Positions 32,851 to 48,665 of a stretch of DNA of 64,000 nt are shown one piece after another. Source of the stretch: Panulirus ornatus (taxonomy: Eukaryota > Arthropoda > Malacostraca > Decapoda > Palinuridae); contig NC_092251.1 in NCBI RefSeq assembly GCF_036320965.1, positions 1,287,501-1,351,500 of the forward strand, given 5' to 3'. Numbering within the stretch: position 1 is the first letter of the stretch; each line of letters opens with the position of its first letter. The position numbers were made by a program, and so were the translations under genes. The notes below the pieces were generated by a model that did no database searches, was not told where the DNA came from, and worked only from the letters and a program-made list of their open reading frames with translations.

Positions 32851-33934
32851 AAAACTTAACCTGCTCACATATGGAAACTTTAATCTGTTTAACTGGTCAG
32901 CCTTTAGTCTGTACATAATATGGCATGAATGGTGACCTTAGCTTACACAACTTAGAGCACATGCTAAGATTTCATCTTGTACACATGGGGTTAAAACTGG
33001 CTCATTGACCGAAGCTTTGGTTACTTACACAGCGAAACATTATCTTCATTCACTTGAAAAATCTTTGTGTTCGTCTGTATGTGTCACTGTAGTTCGGTGT
33101 TTGTGTCTGTCTTTTTTCTGTGAGTAAGGCAAACCTTCTCTAGTTATCAGAAAGTTCATGATCGACCGCAGTGAAATATCCTTTTCCTAGCGATAATCAA
33201 TTCTCAGACAACAATCTAAAATAATTTCAGCGAATTTCTTGTTTTAACCGATATTCTAAACCATTCCCAACGAATATCTTGTTCGATTCCTTATTTCTCA
33301 CTTTCACTGCCTTTTCTTCTGCAGTCATCAGAAATCTATCCACTACTTTATTTCCTCCTTCATCCTACTCTTCCTCACCTTCGCCAAGCGCTTGGGCAAG
33401 TAGATCAGTATCTTTGTTGCCACGAGATAAACTGCCTCTCACAGTTTTAAACTTTCCTCGATCTATTGATGTACAGATAAAGTTAACTCAGGTTTACTGG
33501 AAACAATTCTAAGAAAACCAAGGGAAGATATTTTCATGAAATATAACTTTTAAACGCGACCAGCAGATATGGACCCTCCGGGCCCTTCGTCGATCCACTG
33601 AGCCACCGCCATTTTTCTTCATACCTCCCATTTTGACCGGCTCAGTCTTCCCGCTCAACGACAACATATTTTCCGAGGAGTATATCACCCTGGCAGCCAG
33701 TTATTTCTGTCATGTCGAGGAAACAGATAAATTATTGGCAACTATGTATGGGGGTCAGTCATCGTGAGTCTGGCATCTTCATAAGTGCGTCTACAGACAA
33801 AAGATAAGACCGTCTTCTTATAGCGTTTATGATTATATGTGACCAGACGGGAGGCAATGGATCATATTAGTTACCTTAAGAGACCTAGGAAATCATAAGG
33901 GATCCTATTTGATTACATAGAACCAGGGTGATGT

Positions 33935-34205
33935 ACTTTATCAACGTCCAGAGATGCGGGACTTGTGATGGTTTTAATAGCCTCTACCAGAGACGTATGA
34001 CTAGTAATGGATTTTACTAGCTACCACCAGAGAGACATGCCTAGCGATGAGCTTTACTAACCTCCATGAGCAGGGAGTTTGACCAGTGATAGACATTACT
34101 AGCTACCACTAGGAGGACGTGTACCTACTGTGATCTTTACAAGCCAACACTAGGGACGTACGGCTGGTGTTGGACTTACTAGCTTTCACCTGCGACGTAT
34201 GTCTG
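33935..34205. repeat. Diverged tandem array, about 46-bp units
   Basis: The pattern ACGTATGACTAGTAATGG, then TTTACTAGCTACCACCAG, recurs about five to six times with substitutions. Nothing else was seen in it. Confidence 0.65.
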
Positions 34206-36241
34206 GAAAGCAGCCAGCTCGAGGGATGTATTGCGCAAGATTTTGATTGATAACAGACTGTGGCGTGACAGGACGGCTGAAAGAGTGAGCACCTGCGATC
34301 TAAGGAAGAACCAAGACCTGAATAAGAGTCTGATTGGATTGGCTTAGAGAAGGAAGCGGCACAACTTCCGTGAGTTGATCCTGTAGAGGAGTTGGCTGGG
34401 TGAGGGAGGAGGCCGAAGATAAAGCATATGCTGGGCTATGGAAGGAGAAGGTGTGCAGAAGAAGTGGACGAATATGTAGGTAGATATATAGGGAAGACTC
34501 AGGTAAGACCACAGCTCAACAAGTTACCGTCTCACTTGGAAAACAAAAAGGTAATTTGGAATCCCCTTTGCTGTGAACCACGGCGCCTGATAGACCTCAG
34601 AAGATAGATATAACGTCAGGAATAAGGCGTACATTACTACAGTATATGGTGTTGTACGATAGTCTTACTGTAGTGAGAACCTGAGAGCCGTAGGAGAAAT
34701 GGTAATGGATGTTGGACCCTTGACACTGTCTTGGAAAACATCTGTGGCAGGCATTTGTTCTGGATATCATTTTAAAACGAAAAGATTCGTTTCTGGAATG
34801 AGAATGTAGATTGAATTCTGGATGCATCATGCTTCGCTTTACGAGACATTGTGAAAGGAATGGAAGGCAATGGTGAGGCGTCAAGCGGCTGGGCTCCAGG
34901 GGAGGATGACAGAACAGGAGTGAAGTCCCGGAAATAACAAGAAAATCCTCTGAGATTTCATGTTTTATTTTCTTTCATAATTCACAAGCGTCAATTTCTA
35001 CAAAGACCACAATACCCGGAGAAAGATGAAACAAGTACTTAGATGAGAAGCAACTTGGATTATATTACGATAATACAATAAACAATATAATAAAGAGAAA
35101 AATGCAGAAAATGTAATAATGTAAGAGAAAAGAACACAAAAAAAAGATAGTGATCTACGACACAAAAGAGTAAGAAAGATGATGATGTACGAGTGTTGGG
35201 AGGATGAACGGGGACCATAGGCGCCCTTGTCACCCCCGGGAAACTGATGACGAGATACTGCTGAGGGAGAAGGTACGAACCCGGAGCGAGAGGGAGGGAA
35301 AGATGGAGCGAGAGAATATGTGGGTGAGAGAGGCGAGAATCTCGAGTAAGAGGGATGAAATATGAGGCAATCTTCGGAGAAAAATCTGCCCAACATACTG
35401 TGCATCGGGGAGCATAACCCTGATGGCGAGGGAGACACTCGGACAGACAGACAGACAGACGAAATGACAGGAAAAAGAAAGAAATGACAGACAGAAGAAA
35501 GTGACTTATTAAAAACGGAAACACAGGGAAGAACGGCAGACGAGACAAAGAAAACGAAAATAAACATGAAGATATATATAGTTACCACCACAGCCACTTC
35601 AAGACCCACTCATCTCAAGCAGCGCAGGAGCTCATCCCTCCAGCTTGATGTACGCGCCCCTGTATACCAATCTCCCTCCAGGGAGAACTATAGCTTGAGC
35701 GACGCCCAGCAGCCACCTCTCGTGACCAGCAGAGGCATCAGCATGTTAATCTAGATTTTGAATCAAGAGCTCGATTTTTCCTGGATGCGCCGTCCCCAAC
35801 CACCTGCCTTGTACACAAAATAAAGGCAAATTCCTTCAAATATTTTAGGCAATCATCTAATCTAACGCAAAGTAGAAGTATACATGAATACCGATCATTA
35901 ATATCAAGTTTCCTGTAGTGTCATGCGTTAACAAGGAACTTCTACTGGCCCTGGTGGAGTAAGCATGGAGTAAACCATGAGTGTTTCACTGCACTAGGGG
36001 TCTTGGCGAGCGGCTGTTTTGCTCTCAGTTATATTTGCTTTTTGACATTCGTAATGAGTGAATTGTGCTCGCTGTTAGGATCGCTGACTGGTAGTGTGTG
36101 CTCTGCCTTAACACCAGCCAGAAGTCAAAGGCTCGAGATGAGCAAACATCTTCCATGTCTGCAGCACTTGTATATACTTGCTGCAGTTCTCACTGTAAAT
36201 ATCTAATTTCATGCGAGTTAAAGGAAAAGAAGAATGGAGGA

Positions 36242-36243
<2 letters not shown>

Positions 36244-36333
<90 letters not shown>

Positions 36334-36349
36334 GTATATATATATGTAT
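36244..36349. repeat. (TA)n with TATG interruptions
   Basis: About 80 bp of AT repeat, then three ATATATATGT units. No mobile element was recognised at its edges. Confidence 0.95.
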
Positions 36350-36416
36350 GCCTCATAAGACTTTTAAACTTTGTGCTTCCCCTGGGACTTAAAACCCTCC
36401 AGACTTACCCTACGTA

Positions 36417-37355
36417 GGACACACTTGCCCAGGGACACACTTACCCTGGGACACACTTGGCCTGGGACACACTTGGCCTGGGACACACTTGGCCTGGGAC
36501 ACACTTACCCTGGGACACACTTGGCCTGGGACACACTTGGCCTGGGACACACTTACCCTGGGACACACTTGGCCTGGGACACACTTGGCCTGGGACACAC
36601 TTACTCTGGGACACACTTGGCCTGGGACACACTTGGCCTGGGACACACTTACCCTGGGACACACTTGGCCTGGGACACACTTGGCCTGGGACACACTTGG
36701 CCTGGGACACACTTGGCCTGGGACACACTTGGCCTGGGACACACTTACCCTGGGACACACTTGGCCTGGGACACACTTGGCCTGGGACACACTTGGCCTG
36801 GGACACACTTACCCTGGGACACACTTGGCCTGGGACACACTTGGCCTGGGACACACTTACTCTGGGACACACTTGGCCTGGGACACACTTGGCCTGGGAC
36901 ACACTTACCCTGGGACACACTTGGCCTGGGACACACTTGGCCTGGGACACACTTGGCCTGGGACACACTTACCCTGGGACACACTTGGCCTGGGACACAC
37001 TTGGCCTGGGACACACTTACCCTGGGACACACTTGGCCTGGGACACACTTGGCCTGGGACACACTTACCCTGGGACACACTTGGCCTGGGACACACTTGG
37101 CCTGGGACACACTTACCCTGGGACACACTTACCCTGGGACACACTTGGCCTGGGACACACTTACCCTGGGACACACTTGGCCTGGGACACACTTGGCCTG
37201 GGACACACTTACCCTGGGACACACTTACCCTGGGACACACTTGGCCTGGGACACACTTACCCTGGGACACACTTGGCCTGGGACACACTTGGCCTGGGAC
37301 ACACTTACCCTGGGACACACTTACCCTGGGACACACTTGGCCTGGGACACACGCC
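36417..37355. repeat. 16-bp minisatellite with two interleaved variants, about 58 copies
   Basis: Unit A is GGGACACACTTGGCCT, unit B is GGGACACACTTACCCT, and a rare third form has ACTCT. Most of the array follows B-A-A (48 bp). The last third follows B-B-A-B-A-A (96 bp). Because three units make 48 bp, all frames stay open, giving 300-residue open frames on the plus strand that are not evidence of a gene. The flanks contain degraded half units with GCCCAGGGAC. Confidence 0.95.
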
Positions 37356-37993
37356 CAGGGACTTACTTCCCCGAGGCTCCTAACTTTGCCAGGGATCCAC
37401 ACGGTCGTTAAGGGGAACCATTAAACAGTGCGTCATGTCTCGCCACTACGTCTTCGTAATGACATATATATATTCGTATTAATTTGCTACAACGAATGCC
37501 ACGAATGTGTGGTGGTGGCTTAAAGAGTGTTTCCTGCTCCGGTTTGTCTTCTGTTGGTCTCTATTTTTCCTTTAGTCTCATAGACGATCATTCATGCTGA
37601 CTTGAGGAAGGTCATACAAAACTCAACAACAACAACAAAGATGGTACCATAATGGTAAGCCGAGTTAAAGAAAAGTTAGAAGCTTTAAATTTGCCCACCA
37701 TGGAAGACAGAAGAGTGAGGGGTGATACGGTAACAACTTTTAAATCTTAAATGTACATTCATAACGTAGTGAACATTTCCTCGAAGAACGTAACATGAAA
37801 TTAAGCCAGAAACTTGATAAAAAAGATGTAAAGAAGGAATTTTTAGTACAAGATTTGTGGGTGAATAGAATAAACTAAAGGATGAGATAGTAAATGTGGA
37901 CAGCATACACAAGTCTAATAAGTTGTATTATAGCAGAGAAAATTTAAGAGATGGCGCCTAACGAGTGCAAAACTCCCTCCCTGTACAGTACAA

Positions 37994-37996
<3 letters not shown>

Positions 37997-38038
<42 letters not shown>
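37997..38038. repeat. (AC)n microsatellite
   Basis: 42-bp pure CA run. Confidence 0.97.
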
Positions 38039-38041
<3 letters not shown>

Positions 38042-40635
38042 TACTCTAACTTCTTTTCCTTTTAGTTTTTCCTTTCACTCGACTTGGCTTTAACAGTGGC
38101 ATGTTTTCCTGTGCTATGACGGTCACTATAAACAAGTATAGTGCTTGTTTATATGTGCATAAAGTGGTTTGTGTATGTGTGTTTGTATACGAGTACATAT
38201 GTACGCTTTTATATATGTACGCATTTGTACTTCCGTGTACTGTCCCTCAGCAGATGACCCCGTCATAGAACATCAGGTCTTCTGTTCTCTGATACTCCCA
38301 TATACCCGCACTGATAATATTCTATTATTGTCACAGACGGCCACACGCAAGTAATCCCCATGCATGAAGAACACTGGTAACGAGACATGCCAAAGTGACT
38401 ACATCAAGGGTCAATATCTCATGCTCCATGATGGATGGAAAGTCAGCTTATGCTTTCAGCTGGCCATTAGGGTCCAGTATGTGAGTAGTTAAGCTAGTTT
38501 GCCTGATTGACCTCCTGGGGCAGGGAGCTGGGGGAATGGGGGTCGGGGATGAGAGGTAGGGAGGGCCTTTCGCGGTGCCAGTTGAGGGCAAGGTAGAAGA
38601 GCCAGGGACTGAGGTGCCACATGATCATGGCACACACTGCCAGCGATACAATGTCGTACATGAAGACGACTTACGTTATGTCTGAATCTCTGCTTTGTGG
38701 ACATTGATCAGCTGATGTCACCTGCAGTTTGTGGAGGCTGGCTGGAGGTCCTCGAGTGTCCCACCATGAAGGAGAGGAGAATATGGTGGACATGATTACA
38801 ACCTCCTACAGTGCGGTGACATCGCTACCAGAGGTACAGAGTAAGAAGCTAAGAAAGAGGCCTTTTAGAAAGGTTGTACTGAAATATGTAACGTTCCAGA
38901 TATTGCCTATAAATAATCTGAACAATATAAAATATCTCTAAGTCTCTTCACTTTTATTACGGAAGATCAAACTTCCATTTTCCTGAGGCACAAACTACAA
39001 AAGGAAGAGATAACTTAGATGCATTTACCTCGAGCACAACACTTATATGAGCAAAAGGATAACAAAACGCAAGACCTTGCAAGTCAAAGTATAGACCAAT
39101 TTTCCTGGGCTCTCCGTCAGGCTTGAGGTCACCCTTCTGTAGCCTCGGCATGGGAGCAAAAGACCAGGAGCCACTTACCCACAATACATCACTTACGTGC
39201 TGTGTAAGTGGCTTGACAACCACTAAATTACAAAACCGACGGGGGATTCATCCTCCATCAGCCTGGTGGCCATCCTAGACGGCCAGAGAGCCAAATACTG
39301 CCGCTCTACCAAGTGTAGTACCCAGTATAGTGTTAGTGATGGCGATGGTGATGTCTGATACTGGTGGTTCCAACACTGACGACGTCTGGGTTGTGAATAA
39401 TGAGGATGATGATAGTGGTGGTGGTAGTGGTAATAGGTACACGTATCAACGGCGCATATCAAAGGTGTGAATAGATCATTTCACCTCAGTGTTCCTTCGC
39501 TCTGACTTGCGTCCCGTTTTCCATCTTCATTATGCGAGAATATATTGTCATAACACCTGATATAATGGCATACATCCTTTTGGGTGGTTTACATTTCTTT
39601 CCTTTGTGTAAAAAGATGTGCTCATCTAACTTAAGAAATACTCTACAAGGTGTGATTCACACACACACACACACACGTATACACGTATACATACATGAAC
39701 TCTCCTCTCCAAGTCGTGCGCAATACACGCATGCTGGGACGTTCCTCAAAGTTGCTGCCTTTACACACATCACCGCCTCCCTTCAGCTCATGTAACCTCC
39801 TCGTTCATTCCTACCATCTTACCCTCCGTCACAAATTCTCTAACACTTTCACGCTTCTTCCATTTTCCTTACCATCTCACTCTCATATAACCTCTTCCTA
39901 CATCCTTCTACTTCCCTTCCATCTAAGCCTCCTTCATAACCTCTCTCTTCACCCTCATCATTTACGCTTCTTCGTCTTCCAATCCTATGAAATCATGTTC
40001 CCTTATACCTTCCCCTACACCCTCACACCTCACGCCTCTTCCTCCTCTTCCTCACAATCTCCACCCTAACCAAAACCAACATTCCCATTCATGGCTACCT
40101 TCGCCTTCCCACCAAGATCTCCTCTCCCATTGGCATTACGAATCAAGTGCCATTCTCTTGCGGCAGTCGAGGTCCTCGAGTCCCAGCTGTGTGGCCCTCA
40201 GCCCCTTGTACAACCACTCCCCATGCTGCCCACTCCACGTTAGCCTCGCGCGGCTGGAATCTAAAGTGTCTTAAACAGAAATGCAGATTTAATGTGAACA
40301 AACTGTAATCCCGGATATGACAAGGCTCTTATAACTTGCCTCGCGTGTACAGAGAGTCTGGTGGCCGGCTAACGGAATAACCAAGTAAGGCGATGCTCTT
40401 CAGGGTGTTAGGTGGACGACCAGAGTAAGGTGTCTTGCATTCCTCAGCGTCTGCCATCAAAAATGGATTTCTTCATCTTTTTTTCTTATACTTGCCAGTT
40501 GCTCCACAGAGGTACTAAAGAAGGCGGAAAAATAGCAAGAAACAATGTTTGGCGTGTGGGAGTGTCAGGTTTCTTACGTAAGAGGAACTTTTAAGCATGA
40601 CGTTATGAATCTAAGAGGTAACGATACAGCCATTT

Positions 40636-40735
40636 AACATGACGGTGCGACCCATGAGCACGACGGTACAGCCCTTGAATACGACGGTACAACCCGTGAG
40701 CACGATGGTACAACCGTTGAGCACGAAGGTACGAT
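40636..40735 (-). repeat. Dispersed 21-bp motif, locus 2 (inverted)
   Basis: About five units in the opposite orientation, for example GAGCACGACGGTACAGCCCT and GAGCACGATGGTACAACCGT, the reverse complement of the family unit seen at 24.0 and 50.5 kb. Confidence 0.8.
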
Positions 40736-40950
40736 CCTAATTCTTTTTATAATTTCATACTTGTTGAATCTTCCGCAAAGGTGCAATATTACCAGAACAA
40801 AAATGGAATGTTGGACGTTCCCATTCGTGACAAAGATTCGACCGAACTTTGCTAGCTTACTGGTCTTGTGTCGGCGATGCTTGGCACAGTTGTGTCTCAC
40901 CCACGCATCCACTGGCAGGAACCACAGAGACGGGGCTGGAGACTGGAGCA

Positions 40951-40954
<4 letters not shown>

Positions 40955-40988
<34 letters not shown>
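40955..40988. repeat. (GT)n microsatellite
   Basis: 34-bp pure GT run. Confidence 0.97.
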
Positions 40989-40991
<3 letters not shown>

Positions 40992-41516
40992 AGAGTTTGT
41001 GATCTTGGTGTCCCGTCTGTGTGGTCTTGTTGGTGGGACGGGAGCATGTGAGGAGCCTCCGTGCTCTGGGATTCAAGTAGGTGTCTTCCTTATGCCGTTA
41101 GTCTTCTACATTTTACTGCCGCTAAACTCTTGGCTTCTCATGGTGGTGAGACATTTAGGTGATGCTGTTGCTGTTACTTTTACTGTTTCTATCATTGCTT
41201 GTCTTTTTCCACGCTCTCGCTGTTCCTGTATCTTTCTGTTCGAATTTCCTTGTATCTTCTGCCGCTGCTTTTCACAGCAGTCCTTCACTCACCTCTTCCT
41301 ACCTTCCCTCCTCCGCTCTCTACAGTTCCGGAGGGGCAAGAGAGGAGGGCGCGGGCCACGTGCTGTGTTTTATTCATGTTGTCATCTGTGCATTAATGGA
41401 CCGTGACCAGCAGGGTTGTCTAGAAGGCGCGCCACTGACCCCAGCCAGCGGCGTCCCACTCCCTGGGAAGACTCTCTGCGTCTTCTCCCGGAAGGTGTAA
41501 AGTCTTGCGAATATGA

Positions 41517-41544
<28 letters not shown>
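41517..41544. repeat. (GT)n microsatellite
   Basis: 28-bp pure GT run. Confidence 0.96.
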
Positions 41545-41547
<3 letters not shown>

Positions 41548-42127
41548 ACTCTGTAATACGAGAATCTCTTTTAAGAGACCCACAGCGCCCAGGATGTCTG
41601 CCACGTCCACCAGTTGTTCATAGTATGGCAGTTAAGGAGGACTATAGATGTTCGCTGTCTTCAGCATGAAGAATGTAATTGTAACATAGTGATCGCTAAC
41701 CACCAGAAGCTCTGCTGAAACACTCCCAGCGAACTAACACCCAAAAGTTAAACAATGTCACCGAACAAACACACAGCGAACTAACAACGGTGACGCAGAT
41801 CATGGACATCAACGTACTTGTGGAGCTGCCGCCACAGGAAGTGGAGCGACGCACAATCCCGGCACCCCACAACCCACCCACCCACCACAGCCAGCTCTGC
41901 GGGTGACGCTTTTCACAGGATTAATTTGCTTGCATTTGTTCGGAAAGTGCTCACAGTATTGCCTCGACGAACGAGTATTAACCATGAAATTGGCCTCAGC
42001 TGAAATCACAGGTGCATGAAATATTGCCTAGAATGGCAGGGTGGGCTTCAGTGCGTCAAATCATGATGCTGGATGTATAATGTATTAGGGCCTACAACAG
42101 CTGTAAGACCCAAACTTAATTGGACGC

Positions 42128-42131
<4 letters not shown>

Positions 42132-42209
<78 letters not shown>
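42132..42209. repeat. (GT)n microsatellite
   Basis: 78-bp pure GT run. Confidence 0.97.
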
Positions 42210-42210
<1 letters not shown>

Positions 42211-42689
42211 GAACCTGCTAGGCCGCCTGGAGACAGGTCTATCACGGACTTTAACACACAGGATTTCCCTAATCATTTATTCAAAGTAAGAAACAGTTAT
42301 TTCTACGTTTCAGTACTCAACAAACTTGTTTTTTGCTTTTTATCTTTTTTCATTTTGACGGACAAGAATACTATGAACAAAAATCTGACATTGAAGAAAA
42401 TATTCTAGTGATTTCAATACAGCAGGAATTCAACAGGTTTTGATATAGTCATAGATTCCAAAAGTGTCGCAGCTTGAGAAATCTGTTGCTTTTTACAATG
42501 ACTGTGATCAGATTTTAAGATGTAAACATTTGTATATTTGTTGAATGTCTTATCCACGATGCTTCATCAAGTTTACAAGATTTTTCTTTAATTGTTTAGA
42601 ATGAATCAATATGTTGACATGATGAGGGATTCTGTGTCGTCTGTGTCATAACTAGTCAGTCGATCAAGTCAGCGAGTTCAACCCAAGTT

Positions 42690-42875
42690 GTGACCCTTGA
42701 CCACGACCGTGCGACCTTTGGGTATGATGTTGGGTGGGGGAGGGGGAACTCCTTTATCTTGACAGTTAAGGGTAAGGTCAAAGGCCAGGTCATTACCACC
42801 ACGGTGCTCAGGGGTCGTGCCGACGCACTCAATGGTCGTACCGTCCTGCTCAACGGTCGTACCATAGTGCGTGGT
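42690..42875 (+). repeat. Dispersed 21-bp motif, locus 3
   Basis: Three clear 21-bp units at about 42808-42870 (CTCAATGGTCGTACCGTCCT type). A proximal part carries GACCTTTGGGTATGATG and CCAGGTCATTA, which is also echoed at 50.27 kb. Shared flanks suggest a larger dispersed element around the motif. Confidence 0.75.
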
Positions 42876-45122
<2,247 letters not shown>

Positions 45123-45797
45123 ATGTGTTCATGTTTTATCAGGAAAATGAAAAAACTCTCCGGACATGACACTTCGACACTTGAATCACTATATAAATAA
45201 ATCTACTGTTTGTTGAGAGCATCAGTTTCCTCCACGATGACTGGTATTTCCACAGCAACCCTCCCCTTATACCCCCACCCCATTGACGGTAACATCCACG
45301 CCCACACGCGTTCTGCCTCACCTCACGGCTACCCATCAATGTAGATATTAGATTTTCCTTCTACGTCATAAGAGAGCAGTAAATACCTTTATAATTACCG
45401 TAGCCAGATTTTTCAGGTTTTGAATAATGTTTTCATAATACGTCAACCGCACACGAGTGGCGTTCATGTTTGTTTACATCCACCTCGCCATCTACCCTTC
45501 ATCTGTTTATGTTTCAGTATTACCTTTCCTAGGACGCGCGTGAGACACTGTTGGTCTTTGTCAATCCTCACCATGTGTATTTGCTCTCTCCATACCAGTT
45601 TCTTTGTTTTGATTACCCTATATACATGCACAGAAATAATCGTTAGGAGAGATAGAATTTTTAGCATAAGCTGCTCTACGCAAGGAATTATAAAAAATTG
45701 AAGTACAATCGTCCAAACAATAAACAGTCCACTAAAGAAGCAGACAGAAGCCAAATGTTTACTAATGTCGAAAGACACAGGTAATGACAGAAAAAAT

Positions 45798-45920
45798 AGG
45801 CGGATTCGAATCCAGGGTGTAGCTGTTGGCCAACACCCGACCCAGGTGTTCATCCTTCCCCAGGACTAGTCGACAATTAGGTACCTGGCTTAGACACAGA
45901 CTTGAGAGGTTAGGAGACGG
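45798..45920 (+). mobile_element. tRNA-derived SINE remnant, copy C
   Basis: GGATTCGAATCCAGGG (B-box-like) is followed by CGACCCAGGTGTTCATCCTT, then GTCGACAATTAGGTACCTGG and CTTAGAC. These match the body blocks of the 21.5-kb copy in order (B box, GTTCATCC, GTCGATAAATGGGTACGTGG). It is diverged and has lost a clear tail. Confidence 0.55.
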
Positions 45921-45961
45921 GTTAACCTGAGTGTAAGACTCTCCCTGTGACACACACAGCA

Positions 45962-45965
<4 letters not shown>

Positions 45966-46020
<55 letters not shown>

Positions 46021-46077
46021 CAGCCCAAGCCACGTACACATTTATCGACCACCCCAAGGGCAGGATGAAGACGTGGA

Positions 46078-46118
<41 letters not shown>
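45966..46118. repeat. (AC)n and (GT)n pair
   Basis: CA run 45966-46018 and GT run 46080-46117, separated by 61 bp. The two runs are inverted relative to each other and could pair as a hairpin. Confidence 0.95.
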
Positions 46119-46119
<1 letters not shown>

Positions 46120-47101
46120 TAGTTTATGTAGTTTTAAGAGACTCACTATATCAGGCAGGCCCTTTGTACATTGACACTTGCATTCCCTCCAGCCACATCT
46201 ACGCCCAAACCTGGGAAAGTGCTCCAGTTCCCCGACATTCTCCCCAAGCCTGGGGCACTCCCCACCATCTTACATGTTCCTTGCAGTGTGAATACATGCT
46301 CCAAGTGGTTCAAATCCTCCCTAAATCCTGGGAAAGTGCTTCCAAAACCGCAATCCTTCTCTAATTTTAGGATAATGCTCCCTAAACCTCTACGTCCAAG
46401 CATGGAGAAGTACTCCGGAAATCTTCTTAAAGAAGAAACAGGTTTTGGTGTGGGTGGTGGAGCGAGCGCGTGCTCGCGGGTTTGTGTAAACGATGGTTAT
46501 TTGAGGCAGCGGATGTTCCTCCTGTCGTACCAGCCTCTCACGCTTGCCTCCTCCACAGGCATCCACACTTCCATCTGCTGCCTCTCCAAGCACAATACTA
46601 CATGACTGCCTGCTTGGCAGCCTGCCTGCTGGCCTCGACAGGCAGAGTAATGCATGCTTACCACACAATCAAAAGTAACTGTTTGTCTGTCTTCCTTAAT
46701 GCCATATGATTTGCCTGATTATGACGAGGTCGAACTCGCTGCTTCTTGGCTACATCAGTCACATGACTCCCTCCCTTCTCTCTGTATATACCTCATCACA
46801 TCGGTCTACCTGCACACAGAAAACCACCTCTCCTCCAGGAAACCAGTGGCAACTGCAACTGAATGACGTACACAACCGTTGTATAAAACAGGAGGAGAGT
46901 CGTAACCACCACACTGGTAGACGCAGCTGGGGGCACCATGTTTACTGACGACGGCCAGGCGCATGAGGGAAGACTGAAGGATCGATGAAGGAAGGAAGGA
47001 AAAAAGGAAGAAGAAAGGAAGGAAGGAACATGCCATGAAGAAGAGTGAGGTAAGAGAAGTAAGAAGGCGCATGAAAGCACAGAATTTTTGTTAGACGATT
47101 C

Positions 47102-47105
<4 letters not shown>

Positions 47106-47184
<79 letters not shown>
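47106..47184. repeat. (GA)n microsatellite
   Basis: 79-bp pure GA run. Confidence 0.97.
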
Positions 47185-47188
<4 letters not shown>

Positions 47189-48060
47189 AGGGGATGGGGA
47201 AAAGGACAAGACAGACAGACATGTAAACAGCCTAACATAGGAAGATTAAGAGAATAAAGAGGATGAAAGAGATAGTTAGAGGTTTTGAATAGGTTAATTA
47301 AGAGATAAATGAGCAAACAGAGAGATAATTAGACAGGCAAATAGATAGCCGGGTAGGTAGACCATTAAGGAAATTAGGGAGAGGACAACGCTCCCTAATT
47401 AGCAATATTAATCAACCTTTGTTGTCAATGATACATATGGGTTTCTCTGTCTTTGTGTATTGGTTTATTACCTGAGTGGTGGATTCACATAAATCATCCA
47501 TTAATGATTTGTCAGGTTTAATTGGGCGTAATTAACTGCATTTTCTTAGTAGTAAGATGATGCCTCAATATCATTTGAATGCAAGTTTGAAGTTGTAGTT
47601 CGCACTTCAGGAAATCCCTCAACTAATATAGGATGAAACGTGTGTTGAGGACAGATGGTGTGAGTAATACATCAGGGTAGAGTGGTGGACGGACGATATT
47701 TGTCGACAATGAATTTAGATACCTTGGTCAAATATCATCTTTGTTACAGAAGGTGATGAGGTAATATAGATATACCAAGGACAAACTATATTTGAGATGG
47801 GTTTACGGTAAATATGGTTCATGTAGCATTGGAAACTGATGTACTAGGATTGTATTAGAATGAAAACGAACAACAGTATTTGGGATATCTATATAACGTT
47901 TGTTTATTCTTAATAGAAGGATATATGACAGTAAAGTAATCTGTCACTGAATCACGATTTGTTTTTTCATTCCAAGTACAAGAAAATGCTTTTTGAAGGC
48001 CAAAATCTTTCGTTTGCAAGAGGGTCTGAGGAATGACCTCTTTTTTTCAGATTCTTAACG

Positions 48061-48062
<2 letters not shown>

Positions 48063-48144
<82 letters not shown>

Positions 48145-48325
48145 GGAGGGAGGTTGAATGGATCCTGGGAAAAGGGTGGAATGGAAGTGACTTGAGAGGG
48201 TCCTGTGATAACTCCGGGTGACCCTTGACCCTATTAACATGCCGTTATCCTCTCTGCACCAACCTTTGTGGGCCACTCCCTCCACCACACGTCACACTGG
48301 CTCCTGGAGTCTGCTTCTCACCCCC

Positions 48326-48382
<57 letters not shown>
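48063..48382. repeat. (GA)n and (TC)n inverted pair
   Basis: GA run 48063-48140 and TC run 48329-48382, 188 bp apart. The runs are complementary and could form a stem. Confidence 0.95.
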
Positions 48383-48387
<5 letters not shown>

Positions 48388-48524
48388 CACATCCATTCTC
48401 CTGCCGGAGACTTCCATACCCCGAGATGTAAATAGATCTTTTGGACTCAAAAGAAATTCCAAAAACTGAGACACCTTAGATATGTTGATGACAGAGAGAA
48501 TTGTTGATTTTCTTTTATGTTCAT

Positions 48525-48665
48525 CCAACCAGCACGAGCCACTGAGGCCCTAATCAAAGCCATCTCATCCTAGCCTGAGCCAGAGACCCATATCATCGAC
48601 CAAACCTCCAAGGGGAGGATGACCAGCTGGGTTGATTCTGTCCTTCCGTTGCTGAGGATTCTTAA
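48525..48665 (-). mobile_element. tRNA-derived SINE remnant, copy D
   Basis: Read on the minus strand: AATCAACCCAGCTGGTCATC, GGTCGATGATATGGGT, TGGCTCAGGCTAGGATGAGA and GGGCCTCAGTGGCTCGTGC, then an A-rich end. This matches the 21.5-kb copy in order and fills in bases mutated there. The B box is degenerate. Confidence 0.6.

Larger units (their letters stand above)
32461..36243. other. No gene recognised apart from listed arrays
   Basis: A short (GTAC)n-like run occurs near 32576-32586. A 203-codon minus-strand frame at 34998-35609 is pyrimidine-rich, hydrophobic and without a recognisable domain. Confidence 0.55.
37356..42689. other. No gene recognised apart from listed repeats
   Basis: From 39780 to 40080 it is pyrimidine-rich with CTTCC-type low complexity. 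Other frames are short. Confidence 0.55.

Noticed and set aside
34998..35609. 203-residue hydrophobic minus-strand frame that looks membrane-like
   Set aside because: The region is purine-rich on the plus strand, so the minus strand yields F/S/L-rich translation by composition. No domain, signal or splice pattern supports a gene.
36371..37424. Proteins of more than 300 residues with repeated GHTWPGTHLAWDTL-type sequence
   Set aside because: All three plus frames are open because the 16-bp unit forms 48-bp blocks. This is a minisatellite artefact.
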